Positions 1-8,337 of a stretch of 17,567 nucleotides of DNA are shown in pieces. The stretch lies in the NCBI GenBank assembly GCA_035362935.1, contig DAOSEC010000030.1, positions 1 to 17,567 of the forward strand, given 5' to 3'. A model generated the notes under the pieces. That model did no database searches. It was not told the origin of the DNA and saw nothing but the letters and a program-made list of their open reading frames with translations. Position numbers and translations under genes: made by a program. Source of the stretch: DAOSEC01 sp035362935 (lineage in GTDB: Bacteria > Bacillota_I > Bacilli_A > ML615J-28 > CAG-313). Within the stretch, counting starts at the first letter, position 1. Each line of letters begins with the position of its first letter.

Positions 1-51
1 TTATGCAAACTATGATTATATCACTTTTATCCCAAAACTATTTGACACTAC

Positions 52-603
52 CTATTCGTATTTTGTAAGAAAGGTGTTCTTCTTGATTTTTTCTTTTTCG
101 ATGTTCAAATGGACCCATTTACATAAATTATTGTGATGATGGTTATTCACTTGATACTTAGGAATCGATACAAAATTGTATTTGTCTAAGAAAAACAAGT
201 AATATCTACTATCTTCTTCGACTTTATAAACTTCCTCATATGTTGTAAGAAGTGACCCGCCTTCCCAAGTAAGCAATATTCCTAAGTGATCAATCGTAAT
301 CATCACTGGATTCATCTTTTCAATCTCTTTTTTGTAATATTTCTTTCCCTGAAGTTGAACAAAAATCGGACGTAAAAAAGAATAGGTGATCAATCCAAAA
401 ATGAATAGTTCATAAAACGGAGTAAGTGTACCCTCAAATCTCGAATACATTGTAATGAGAAGCGTCACAACAACAACACTTGCGAAGATTTTTAGTTTTT
501 CTTCGACTGATTTTTGAAACTTACGATAATAGTACAAAGAAACATACTCTTTTTCCGTATAATACTGCATATAATTGAAGGGTTCTAGTTTTTCTTCTTT
601 CAT
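52..603 (-). CDS. YcxB-like membrane protein
   Basis: A protein of 183 residues with no enzymatic motif. After a charged N-terminus come two hydrophobic stretches at about residues 37-57 and 60-82, followed by a soluble C-terminal half. The layout of two close membrane helices, a compact beta-rich domain (about 95-165) and an IPK motif (SIPKYQV) near the end matches the YcxB-like family, whose members carry a PH-like cytoplasmic domain; the family's function is unknown. The start is supported by AGGAGG at 611-616, 7 nt before the ATG. The gene has its own promoter just upstream and ends with TAG close to the window edge. No terminator can be judged because the sequence stops. I am fairly sure it is real; the family call rests on architecture and the IPK motif only. 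Confidence 0.65.
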   Translation of the reverse strand: MKEEKLEPFNYMQYYTEKEYVSLYYYRKFQKSVEEKLKIFASVVVVTLLITMYSRFEGTLTPFYELFIFGLITYSFLRPIFVQLQGKKYYKKEIEKMNPVMITIDHLGILLTWEGGSLLTTYEEVYKVEEDSRYYLFFLDKYNFVSIPKYQVNNHHHNNLCKWVHLNIEKEKIKKNTFLTKYE

Positions 604-630
604 TTCAACCCCTCCTTTTTTATCAATACT

Positions 631-659
631 ATTTTATCATAGTTCTATAAAACTCTCAA
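631..659 (-). promoter_or_regulatory. Promoter of the YcxB-like gene
   Basis: Reading the minus strand, TTGAGA (659-654) and TAAAAT (636-631) are separated by 17 nt. Each box differs from the sigma-A consensus at one base. The -10 box lies about 27 nt upstream of the ATG and just ahead of the AGGAGG ribosome binding site, so the untranslated leader would be very short. Confidence 0.55.
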
Positions 660-664
660 GCATA

Positions 665-697
665 TAAAAAAACTCCTATGTAAATACATAAGAGTTT
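665..697 (-). terminator. Intrinsic terminator of the lipoprotein gene
   Basis: An inverted repeat with arms 670-682 and 685-697 (13 bp, one mismatch, 2-nt loop) lies just after the stop codon of the lipoprotein gene. It is followed on the minus strand by a T run (A run at 665-672 on the plus strand). This separates the gene from the YcxB-like gene, which has its own promoter. Confidence 0.7.
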
Positions 698-704
698 AAG
701 TAGA

Positions 705-1751
705 TTAGAATCTTCCTTTGATGACTTGACTTTCTTGTAAAATTCCAGCTTCAACTAAGGCTCGTTGATACGAAGCAGATTCTCTAGACACACGCACCGT
801 AGCTCCTGAGATTGTTAAGGTAGAATCTTGAACCGTTTGTGTTGCCCCACTTACAGTTCCAAAGAAATTGTTTTCTCCAATACCATTCGCATATCGTTCA
901 ATCGTCCAATCAATCAAAGAGGTATATTCGGTAGCATTCTTACCAATTAAGAATTCCCCGATTTGAGCATAGTTTCCTGCCCATCCACCGACTCCAAAAT
1001 ACCCATAGGTGACTGCTTTGGCTTGAGGTAATCCATCGACAAATGTGATGCCAACACTTGTTAATAATTCTTCTACGGTAGACGTTTGCGTCAATGATGC
1101 AAACACACCACCATTTTTCATGACTTTACTCCAACCATGCGTATTGAATAATCCCTTAAATTGTAAGGAATCCCATGTAGTTGGTCGAACAAGTGCTCCA
1201 CCAGCTGTGCGTACCGTTGGAACGACGAATCCATTCCCAATTGTGAAATCTTCTAATGTGGTTTGGTAATCAAAACTTGAATCCAGTCTTACTTCGTACT
1301 GGAACCGTGTGGTAGGTTCGACTAATAAGAACGCAACAATGCCATCATTGGACACTGCAGATGCATAAAATGACATCATTTCTGTCGATTGAATGGTAAA
1401 CATTGAATCACCCTTAACATATGTAGGTGATAAGGTTGCTTGCGTTGGAATCACATTAAAATCAACAATAACATCCGCGGTTTGGTTGATTCTTGAAGTC
1501 CAATTTTCTCCTCGTTTAATGAAAAAATTGACGCTAGCCTCTGTAATGACTCCGTTTTTATCTAGCGTTAAAATGGTCTCAATATATTCAGTTGCATTCT
1601 CAAACGCAATTCCTTCCACTTCACCTTTCCAAGCATACCCAGTATAGGTTCCCTCATAATTAGGTGAGTTATCTTGTGGTGTACATCCACTGATAACAAG
1701 TAGTGAAATAGCGAGTAATAAAACAACAAATGGCTTTGCAAATTTAAACAT
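705..1751 (-). CDS. Lipoprotein of unknown function with C-terminal paired SGAT motifs
   Basis: A 348-residue exported lipoprotein. A short basic N-terminus and hydrophobic core lead to a lipobox ending ISGC with Cys23, so the mature protein should be anchored to the outer face of the membrane. The body is rich in beta-type and aromatic/Thr residues. I do not recognise a family with confidence. Near the C-terminus SGAT occurs twice, at about residues 301-304 and 315-318, the second followed by an alpha-helical tail. This resembles the flavin-attachment region of FMN-binding (RnfG/NqrC-type) domains, but the Asp and the downstream Thr/Ser of that motif are not in the usual places, so covalent FMN binding is only a guess. 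AAGGAGG at 1759-1765, 7 nt before the ATG, fixes the start. The gene appears monocistronic, with a promoter upstream and a hairpin terminator downstream. Confidence 0.75.
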   Translation of the reverse strand: MFKFAKPFVVLLLAISLLVISGCTPQDNSPNYEGTYTGYAWKGEVEGIAFENATEYIETILTLDKNGVITEASVNFFIKRGENWTSRINQTADVIVDFNVIPTQATLSPTYVKGDSMFTIQSTEMMSFYASAVSNDGIVAFLLVEPTTRFQYEVRLDSSFDYQTTLEDFTIGNGFVVPTVRTAGGALVRPTTWDSLQFKGLFNTHGWSKVMKNGGVFASLTQTSTVEELLTSVGITFVDGLPQAKAVTYGYFGVGGWAGNYAQIGEFLIGKNATEYTSLIDWTIERYANGIGENNFFGTVSGATQTVQDSTLTISGATVRVSRESASYQRALVEAGILQESQVIKGRF

Positions 1752-1778
1752 GTTTGGTCCTCCTTTATTTGCGAACCA

Positions 1779-1784
1779 ATTATA
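1779..1784 (-). promoter_or_regulatory. Likely -10 box of the lipoprotein gene
   Basis: A perfect TATAAT on the minus strand lies about 27 nt upstream of the start codon, shortly before the AAGGAGG ribosome binding site. No good -35 box sits 16-18 nt further upstream, so the promoter is called from the -10 box and its position only. Confidence 0.4.
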
Positions 1785-1837
1785 CTACATTCTGTTGTTT
1801 TATGCTTGAAAAACTATAATTTATTTATAATTATTAT

Positions 1838-1868
1838 AAAAAAGCTCTTTCCTTTTTCGGGAAAGAGC
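1838..1868 (-). terminator. Intrinsic terminator of the GAPDH gene
   Basis: A perfect 9-bp stem (1844-1852 with 1860-1868) and a 7-nt loop lie 10 nt after the GAPDH stop codon. The stem is followed on the minus strand by six Ts (1838-1843), a textbook Rho-independent terminator. Confidence 0.85.
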
Positions 1869-1877
1869 GTTTTAAAC

Positions 1878-2891
1878 TTATTTTGCGATTTTCATTAAGT
1901 ATTTCGCAGTACGTACAAGTTGAGCAGTGTAGCTCATTTCATTGTCATACCAAGAAATGACTTTAACTAATTGTTTTCCGTCTACTTCCATCAATGTAGT
2001 GAAATCACCATCAAACAATGATCCAAAGCTTGAACCAATCACATCGCTTGAAACGATTGGATCTTCTGTGTATCCTAATGTTTCATTCGCAGCCGCTTTG
2101 ATTGCAGCGTTAACTTCTTCTTTGGTTACGTTACGAGCTGGTTCAAATACCAAGTCAACAACAGATCCAGTAATGGTAGGAACACGCAATGCGATTCCGT
2201 CTAATTTTCCTTTTAAAGCAGGAACAACTAGTCCTAATGCACTTGCAGCTCCAGTGGTTGTTGGAACGATGTTTGCAGCAGCAGCACGAACACGACGCGT
2301 ATAAATACCTTTTGGATGAGGACCATCAAGAGTATTTTGATCGTTTGTGTAAGCATGAACTGTTGTCATGTATCCTTTTACGATACCGAATTTGTCATTT
2401 AATACTTTAGCAACTGGTGCTAAACAGTTTGTTGTACAGCTTGCACCTGAAATGATGGTTTCTGTTCCATCAAGAGTTTCATGGTTTACGTTGTAAACAA
2501 TTGTTTTGATTTTTCCTTTTGCTGGAGCAGAGATAATCACTTTTTTCGCTCCTGCTTGAATATGCCATCCTGCTTTTTCTTCATCGACGAAGAACCCTGT
2601 ACATTCGATGACAACATCAACATCTAATTCTTTCCATGGTAATAATTTAGGATCTTTTTGTGAGAACACTTTTGTTTCATGTCCATCAACAACAATTGCT
2701 CCTTCTTTCCATGAAATTGAGTTTACTTTGTAATTTCCTTGTGCTGTGTCATACTTTAATAAGTATGCCAAGTCTTCTGGTGATGTTAAGTCATTGATTG
2801 CAACAATGTCAAAATCTTCTTGACCAAACATTAAACGAAATGCCAAGCGACCAATTCGTCCAAACCCGTTAATAGCAACTTTTACTGCCAT
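1878..2891 (-). CDS. gap: Glyceraldehyde-3-phosphate dehydrogenase (glycolytic, NAD-type)
   Basis: It catalyses phosphorylating oxidation of glyceraldehyde-3-phosphate to 1,3-bisphosphoglycerate with reduction of NAD+, a cytoplasmic glycolysis step. Visible evidence: the N-terminal Rossmann start INGFGRIGR (residues 7-15), the Asn33-Asp34 pair after the second strand typical of NAD-preferring glycolytic enzymes, and the catalytic loop SGASCTTNCLAP with Cys152 as nucleophile. His179 in TTVHAYTNDQ is the catalytic base. At 337 residues it is the normal family length with no gap. AGGAGG at 2901-2906 sits 9 nt before the ATG. It stands alone, with its own promoter and a strong terminator, rather than in a gap-pgk-tpi operon. 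A cre-like box upstream suggests carbon-source control, but this is inference. Confidence 0.97.
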   Translation of the reverse strand: MAVKVAINGFGRIGRLAFRLMFGQEDFDIVAINDLTSPEDLAYLLKYDTAQGNYKVNSISWKEGAIVVDGHETKVFSQKDPKLLPWKELDVDVVIECTGFFVDEEKAGWHIQAGAKKVIISAPAKGKIKTIVYNVNHETLDGTETIISGASCTTNCLAPVAKVLNDKFGIVKGYMTTVHAYTNDQNTLDGPHPKGIYTRRVRAAAANIVPTTTGAASALGLVVPALKGKLDGIALRVPTITGSVVDLVFEPARNVTKEEVNAAIKAAANETLGYTEDPIVSSDVIGSSFGSLFDGDFTTLMEVDGKQLVKVISWYDNEMSYTAQLVRTAKYLMKIAK

Positions 2892-2933
2892 TTTTTAAAT
2901 CCTCCTATGATTTAATTTGTTTTCTACATAGTT

Positions 2934-2961
2934 ATTGTAACATATTATGAAAATTTTGCAA
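2934..2961 (-). promoter_or_regulatory. GAPDH promoter with extended -10
   Basis: On the minus strand TTGCAA (2961-2956) is separated by 16 nt from TACAAT (2939-2934). The -10 box is preceded by TGT, giving an extended -10 element. The distance to the ribosome binding site is about 27 nt. This is consistent with a strong constitutive glycolytic promoter. Confidence 0.6.
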
Positions 2962-2962
2962 T

Positions 2963-2987
2963 ACGTTTGATATTGTAAACGTTCTTA
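2963..2987. promoter_or_regulatory. cre-like box and inverted repeat upstream of the GAPDH promoter
   Basis: The plus strand at 2974-2987 reads TGTAAACGTTCTTA, which fits the Bacillus CcpA site consensus TGTAANCGNTNNCA with one mismatch. It overlaps the right arm of an inverted repeat ACGTTT/AAACGT (2963-2968 and 2977-2982). It lies just upstream of the -35 box, where CcpA usually activates rather than represses. Low confidence without a genome-wide comparison or a known ccpA gene. Confidence 0.3.
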
Positions 2988-3004
2988 GTTTTCATGCTTT
3001 TTCA

Positions 3005-3742
3005 TTAGCGTCTTGTACGATTTAATATAATCGCTAAGAATCTAAGAACTTCCATATACAACCAAATGATATTGACTAAGATTCCAAATCCTGCATACCA
3101 CTCATACGTTTGATCCATCCCATACTCAACGATTTTTGATGCATTGTCTAAACTAATGAGTACGTATAAGGATGATATCACAACCATAACCGCAGATAGT
3201 CCAAATGCAATCGGTGAATCTAGTCCAAACGTATTTAAGTAGAATATTGGATTAATCAAACTAATAATCAGAATGACAAACCCAACAAATAAGCTTCCTA
3301 GTAATAATGTAAACATTAATTTTCGGAAAAATGACCCTACACGTACAATTCCTGTGGAATAAAGAACGGTTGCAGTTAAGAAGATAGCCATTGTAACGAC
3401 CAAAGCTAATACAGCAATTCCACTATAGAATCCTTCATAAAGAGCAGTAACTACTCCTAATACAAGACCTTGTCCAATCGCATAGGGAATGGATAGCGTT
3501 CTTGCTTTTGCAGGACTAAAACTTATGACTAATCCAATCACTAATGTGGCAATCGATGTCACAATGAGTAGAATCGGACTAAGCAAGACTGGCAAAAACG
3601 AAATTGATAAGATCGCAGTTAATAGCGTTACTCCAATCAAAATCATGGATTTTGTGGTTACACCTTGTAGTGTTGCAGACTCCCCTGTAACCGATTCAAG
3701 ACGTTCCATACGGCGAAATATCGCATTTGATGTACGAATCAT
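3005..3742 (-). CDS. Bax inhibitor-1/YccA family membrane protein
   Basis: A 245-residue polytopic membrane protein of the Bax inhibitor-1 superfamily. Some family members are pH-gated calcium leak channels; for bacterial members the role is mostly undefined. The cytoplasmic N-terminus with TSNAIF and TLQGVTTKS (about 24-32) and the C-terminal signature DQTYEWYAGFGILVNIIWLYMEVLR (split here as EWYAGFGILV then IIWLYMEVLR) match the YccA-like (BaxI_1) branch. Roughly seven hydrophobic segments lie between. The ATG is 18 nt after the polC stop codon with no promoter or terminator between, so it is probably the last gene of a polC transcript. Its ribosome binding site is weak (AAGGGGG around 3752-3758, 9 nt spacing), suggesting modest or coupled translation. 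No clear terminator follows it. Confidence 0.85.
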   Translation of the reverse strand: MIRTSNAIFRRMERLESVTGESATLQGVTTKSMILIGVTLLTAILSISFLPVLLSPILLIVTSIATLVIGLVISFSPAKARTLSIPYAIGQGLVLGVVTALYEGFYSGIAVLALVVTMAIFLTATVLYSTGIVRVGSFFRKLMFTLLLGSLFVGFVILIISLINPIFYLNTFGLDSPIAFGLSAVMVVISSLYVLISLDNASKIVEYGMDQTYEWYAGFGILVNIIWLYMEVLRFLAIILNRTRR

Positions 3743-3760
3743 ATAAAAATACCCCCTTGA

Positions 3761-6700
3761 TTATAATTTAAATAATTGATGATCTTCTTTTTCTGGTAAA
3801 TTAGCAAACGCACCAATGCGATCTAATTTTTCCATTAAGGTCGTGTTGATCCGAGTTCGTTTTGCAATGTCTTCCTTGGATGTAAATGGTCGCTCTTTTC
3901 TGGCCTCAACAATCGAGGTAGCAACCGAATCTCCAAGAGAATCCATCGTTCGAAATGGTAACAACAATGATTTTTCTTCTTTGTCGATTAAGAAATGGTG
4001 TGAATCTGATTTCTCAATGTTGATTTGTCGGAATCTAAATCCTCGTTGTACCATTTCTAATGCAACTTCTAGTGTAATATATTGATCTTCTTCTTTGGTT
4101 GTTTGTTTTCGTGCTTTGGTGTTTTGTTCGATTTCAGCCATACGGTTTTTAATTGCTAACCTTCCAGCAGCTAGCACTTCTGGTTCAAACGCTGGTGCAC
4201 GTCTGCTAAAGAATGCAGCATAGTAATACAAAGGTTTATGAACCTTAAACCAACCAATCCGTAACGCCATGATCACATACGCGGTGGCATGGGCTTTTGG
4301 GAACATATATTTAATTTTCTTGCACGAATCAATATACCATGCTGGAATATTGTATTGTTTCATTTCGCGTTCTTGTTCTAAGGTTAAACCTCTTCCTTTA
4401 CGAACACTTTCCATAATTTGGAACGATAATTTTTGTGGAAGATGACGGTTCATTAAATAAACCATGATGTCATCACGACAACCAATCACATCCTTAAATG
4501 GAATGGTTCCAAATGGCGTTTCCCCTTTGACCAAATCACGGGCATTTCCTAACCAAACATCGGTTCCGTGTGAGAGTCCTGATACTTTGATTAGTTCAGA
4601 AACACTTGAAGGTAGCGTGTCAGTTAATAATTGACGAACAAATTTGGTTCCAAACTCAGGAATTCCAGCCGTTGCGACAATCGATCCATTTAGTTGTTCA
4701 CTTGTTAGTCCAATCGACTGTGTCCCTGAAAACAACTTAAGTACATCTTTATCAGCAAGTGGAATTTCATCTACCGATGAAAACTCAAATTCATGTGGAT
4801 TTTCTTCCACAAAATTCATTAAATGACGAATCATCGTTGGATCGTCATGTCCTAGGATGTCTAGTTTCAGTAAGTTTGATTCAAAACTATGATAGTCGTA
4901 ATGAGAGGTTCGCCAACTTTGTGTTGTATCATCGGCTGGATATTGGATTGGAATAATATCGGAATATTCGATATGATCGGGAATGACAATGATCCCACCA
5001 GGATGTTGACCAGTCGATCGCTTCACCCCAGTTATTTTGCTCGCTAAGCGCTTAATTTCCGCTTCTCTTGCATCTATTCCTTTTTCCTCTAAATATCCCC
5101 GCACATACCCATAAGCCGTTCTATCAGCAACCGTACCGATCGTACCTGCACGAAAGGCGTGATCTACCCCAAACATTTCACGACAAAACTCATGGGCTTT
5201 TTCTTGATATTCTCCTGAGAAGTTAAGATCAATGTCTGGAACTTTATCCCCTTCAAAACCTAAGAAAGTTTCAAATGGAATGTCTACTCCGTCTTTATCT
5301 AACTTCGTGTGACAGGTTGGGCAGTGCATATCTGGTAAGTCGTATCCGACTTCAATCGTTGAAAGTGCAGCCTCTATCTCTGGTGTTATAAACTGATGAT
5401 AGGTATCTTGTTCGTCCTCACTTAGTTTAAATGCGGTATAGTGGCATCTTGGACAAACATAGTGTGGTGCGAGTGGATTTACTTCGGTAATCTTCATCGC
5501 TGTTGCAACAAAACTTGATCCAACCGATCCACGACTTCCAACCACATATCCATCTTCATTCGATTTTTTTACTAACATATGTGAAATATAATAAACAGAT
5601 GCAAAATTGTTACCAATGATGCTTTTTAATTCTTTTTCCAAACGGTCCACGACATATTGTGGAAGTACTTCTCCATATCTTACCTTAGAGTTGGCATAAG
5701 ATAGTGCTCTAACTTCTTCCGCCATTGAGGCAATTCCGTACTTTTCATACAAAAAGTCATCACGTGGTGCGAAGAGTTGTTTTGGAAAAAGATCAATCTT
5801 AGAAATGGAATTTGCAATTTTTGATGAGTTTGTTACCACAATCTCGTAAGCTAACTCTTTTCCTAAAAAAGCAAATTCAGCTAACATCTCGTCTGTTGTC
5901 ATGAAGTATTTTGATGGCGCATCTTTGATATCTGCTAGTTCGTGTCTACCTCCACCTGTTCTTAAACTTGTGAAATAGATTTTACGATACATAATGTCTT
6001 CTTCATCCAAATGATGAATGTCTCCAGTTGCGACAACTGGTATATTTTTTAGTTTCCCAGCTTCAATGATGCGAAGAATCGTATCTTGAATAAACTCTTT
6101 CGTGATGTCTTCTCCGCTTTCTTCTACTATATGATAATAGAATTTTGGTGGTTGAACTTCTAGATAATCATAAAAAGATACTTTTTCAAGCAGTTCTTCC
6201 TTGCTTTTTTCAAAGGCTGTTACAAAAATATCACCATTTGCACAACCACTTCCAACAAGAAGTCCGTTTCGATGTTGTTCCAATACCGATTTCAACACCC
6301 TTGGTTCTTTGTAAAAATGATTGGTATGCGAATCGGATATGATTTTATTTAAATTCTTTAACCCTTCTTGGGTTTGAGCTAAAATGCTAATATGCCTTGA
6401 GAAGGCATACTTAAATGCTTCTTTTGGATCAATCATTGAATTGATGTCTTTGTAATTGGTGATGTTACGATCTTGTAAATCACCTAACATTTTTCGGAAA
6501 ATGTTTGCTGTTGTTTTCGCATCGCTTAAGGCACGGTGATGTTGTTCTAACTCAACGCGTAACGCTTTTGCAACATATTTTAGTCCAAATAATTTAATTT
6601 TTTCATTGTATGCCACTCTAGCAAATTGGAGCGTATCAATCGTTGGGAATTCTTTTTCAAATAACCCCAATCGTTTCATTTGATGGTATACGAGCGAGTT

Positions 6701-8263
6701 GTCGAATGTGGCGTTGTGAGCAACCAAAATTGCTCCATCGATAAATGCGACAAACTCCGGTAATACTTCATCAATGCTTCTTGCATGTTCAACATCTTCA
6801 TCGGAAATCGAAGTGATTTCCGTAATCTTTCTTGGAATTGGTCTAGATGGTTTGATGAGTTCGCTAAAACGATCAATCTCAATTCCTTTAACCATTTTGA
6901 CTGCCCCAATTTCAATGATTTCATGATAATTGGCAGATAACCCCGTTGATTCAATGTCATATATAACGTAGGTTGCATCCTTTAAGGAAATATCCTCATC
7001 GGTTAATGCGATTTTATATCTTGCTTCATCAATAAAGTAAGCTTCAACACCAAAGATTGGTTTGATGTTATGTTGCTTGCATAAGGTGGCAAGTTCTGGT
7101 AACGCATGAGTATTTCCGTGATCCGTCACTGCGACTGCACTATGGCCAAAATAACTAGCACGTTTGACATATTCCGAAACATCTAGCACACTATCTTGAA
7201 CACTCATTTTTGTATGAGCATGTAATTCCACTCGTTTTTCTTTGGCATTATCTTTTCTAGTTTGTTTTTTATAATCCCCATACCCAATCAATTCATCTAT
7301 TTGAACAATCACATCACGAACAAAATTATCGTACATGATTGCTCCATAAACCTTGATGCGTTTTCCTGGAGTAGCGTGGTCTTCATAAAACGATTGAAGC
7401 GGTTTATCAACAAATCGTTTGATCGTAATTGAATCAAGTCCATCGGATATGATTGCTTGAAAAATCACATATTGTTTGACGTTATTGAAAGCTGCCTCGA
7501 TGACTTCTCCTTCTATTTCAACTTTATCGGTATTGTGAATTTGTTTAAACTCCACAACAGCATTCGCAGTTGTTGGAATTTCGGAAATCGCAATCGTCTT
7601 AGTTACAGCTTGTTTTCTTCGCTTCGGACCATAGATTGCTCCATTTCCATTATTACCATTTGTCTTTGGAATAGATTGCATTTGAGCCTTTTTATCTAGC
7701 AGTTCTTTTTCAGCTTGTTCTTTCAAGATGCGATCTTGTTTTTCCATCGCTTCTAACACAGAAGGTGTATAAATACATTCGCCATAACACAATTTTACAA
7801 AGGGTAGTCCGATTCGCTCAAAATATTTCTTAATGAGCGGTTCAGATTCTCTTAACATGTTTTCTTCGTTTTCATTTGGAACAAACACTTTTACTTCGTC
7901 TTTTTCATATTCTTTGCGATATTGATCAAAGATTTGAATTGATGCTTTGGTTTTTGATAAGAGTTTGATTCCGGCATTGAAGTACTCACCAATCAGTTCG
8001 TCACTCACCTCAAGCAAATCATATGAGTAACGGATAAACAAGCTTTGAACTTCTTCACCATCCACAATTAGCTTTGGTAATTTTTCCTCTAATAATACGA
8101 AGTTTTGAACTCGAATTGGTTTTGGAAATTTCAAATACAGCACTATCGTATGGGCACTTTTTCGAACAACTACATTGGTGATTTCACCTTCTCGTAAGTC
8201 ACTTGAAAGAATGATGCTTGCTTGTTCTAAGATCTCTTGAAATTTTCTTCTTCCATCTCCCAT
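3761..8263 (-). CDS. polC: DNA polymerase III alpha subunit, PolC type
   Basis: The main replicative polymerase of low-GC Gram-positive bacteria and Mollicutes, with built-in proofreading. The 1500 residues are close to the usual length of about 1440. Domain order is as expected: an N-terminal region (1-230), an OB-fold (about 237-330), a PHP domain beginning with ELHAHTKMS (His348, His350), and a 3'-5' exonuclease inserted into the PHP domain. The exonuclease is DEDDh type, with Asp436, Glu438, Asp521, His576 and Asp581, so proofreading looks intact. The polymerase core follows, with a four-cysteine zinc site (937, 940, 981, 984), the catalytic PDIDLNFSG (Asp1010, Asp1012), RKGRGL and MFPKAHATAYV. 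AAGGAG at 8272-8277, 8 nt before the ATG, fixes the start. It heads a likely operon with the Bax-inhibitor-like gene. Confidence 0.98.
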   Translation of the reverse strand: MGDGRRKFQEILEQASIILSSDLREGEITNVVVRKSAHTIVLYLKFPKPIRVQNFVLLEEKLPKLIVDGEEVQSLFIRYSYDLLEVSDELIGEYFNAGIKLLSKTKASIQIFDQYRKEYEKDEVKVFVPNENEENMLRESEPLIKKYFERIGLPFVKLCYGECIYTPSVLEAMEKQDRILKEQAEKELLDKKAQMQSIPKTNGNNGNGAIYGPKRRKQAVTKTIAISEIPTTANAVVEFKQIHNTDKVEIEGEVIEAAFNNVKQYVIFQAIISDGLDSITIKRFVDKPLQSFYEDHATPGKRIKVYGAIMYDNFVRDVIVQIDELIGYGDYKKQTRKDNAKEKRVELHAHTKMSVQDSVLDVSEYVKRASYFGHSAVAVTDHGNTHALPELATLCKQHNIKPIFGVEAYFIDEARYKIALTDEDISLKDATYVIYDIESTGLSANYHEIIEIGAVKMVKGIEIDRFSELIKPSRPIPRKITEITSISDEDVEHARSIDEVLPEFVAFIDGAILVAHNATFDNSLVYHQMKRLGLFEKEFPTIDTLQFARVAYNEKIKLFGLKYVAKALRVELEQHHRALSDAKTTANIFRKMLGDLQDRNITNYKDINSMIDPKEAFKYAFSRHISILAQTQEGLKNLNKIISDSHTNHFYKEPRVLKSVLEQHRNGLLVGSGCANGDIFVTAFEKSKEELLEKVSFYDYLEVQPPKFYYHIVEESGEDITKEFIQDTILRIIEAGKLKNIPVVATGDIHHLDEEDIMYRKIYFTSLRTGGGRHELADIKDAPSKYFMTTDEMLAEFAFLGKELAYEIVVTNSSKIANSISKIDLFPKQLFAPRDDFLYEKYGIASMAEEVRALSYANSKVRYGEVLPQYVVDRLEKELKSIIGNNFASVYYISHMLVKKSNEDGYVVGSRGSVGSSFVATAMKITEVNPLAPHYVCPRCHYTAFKLSEDEQDTYHQFITPEIEAALSTIEVGYDLPDMHCPTCHTKLDKDGVDIPFETFLGFEGDKVPDIDLNFSGEYQEKAHEFCREMFGVDHAFRAGTIGTVADRTAYGYVRGYLEEKGIDAREAEIKRLASKITGVKRSTGQHPGGIIVIPDHIEYSDIIPIQYPADDTTQSWRTSHYDYHSFESNLLKLDILGHDDPTMIRHLMNFVEENPHEFEFSSVDEIPLADKDVLKLFSGTQSIGLTSEQLNGSIVATAGIPEFGTKFVRQLLTDTLPSSVSELIKVSGLSHGTDVWLGNARDLVKGETPFGTIPFKDVIGCRDDIMVYLMNRHLPQKLSFQIMESVRKGRGLTLEQEREMKQYNIPAWYIDSCKKIKYMFPKAHATAYVIMALRIGWFKVHKPLYYYAAFFSRRAPAFEPEVLAAGRLAIKNRMAEIEQNTKARKQTTKEEDQYITLEVALEMVQRGFRFRQINIEKSDSHHFLIDKEEKSLLLPFRTMDSLGDSVATSIVEARKERPFTSKEDIAKRTRINTTLMEKLDRIGAFANLPEKEDHQLFKL

Positions 8264-8284
8264 ATTACGTGCTCCTTTCTATCA

Positions 8285-8312
8285 TACGCTAGTGTTATTA
8301 TAACATAGCGTA
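8285..8312. promoter_or_regulatory. polC promoter (extended -10) under a long inverted repeat
   Basis: The minus strand carries an extended -10 element, TGT followed by TATAAT (8305-8297), with no clear -35 box. Laid over it is a near-perfect inverted repeat: TACGCTA (8285-8291) pairs with TAGCGTA (8306-8312) and TGTTA (8293-8297) with TAACA (8301-8305). The only flaw is one unpaired G at 8292, and the centre is TTA. No T run follows on the minus strand, so it is not a terminator for the gene upstream. Its position suggests an operator for polC transcription. Confidence 0.5.
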
Positions 8313-8337
8313 CTTGTTTTTACCACAAATCGACTAT

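Noticed and set aside
1045..2410. Plus-strand open frames opposite the lipoprotein and GAPDH genes (1045-1269, 1393-1647, 1942-2304, 2189-2410)
   Set aside because: They lie antisense to genes with clear signals, have no ribosome binding site or family motif, and are explained by codon bias of the true strand.
6676..6978. A 100-codon minus-strand frame inside polC
   Set aside because: It is out of frame within the conserved exonuclease domain of PolC and has no start signal or recognisable motif.
8285..8312. Terminator for the hemolysin III operon
   Set aside because: The hairpin has no T run after it on the minus strand and overlaps the polC promoter, so an operator role fits better.
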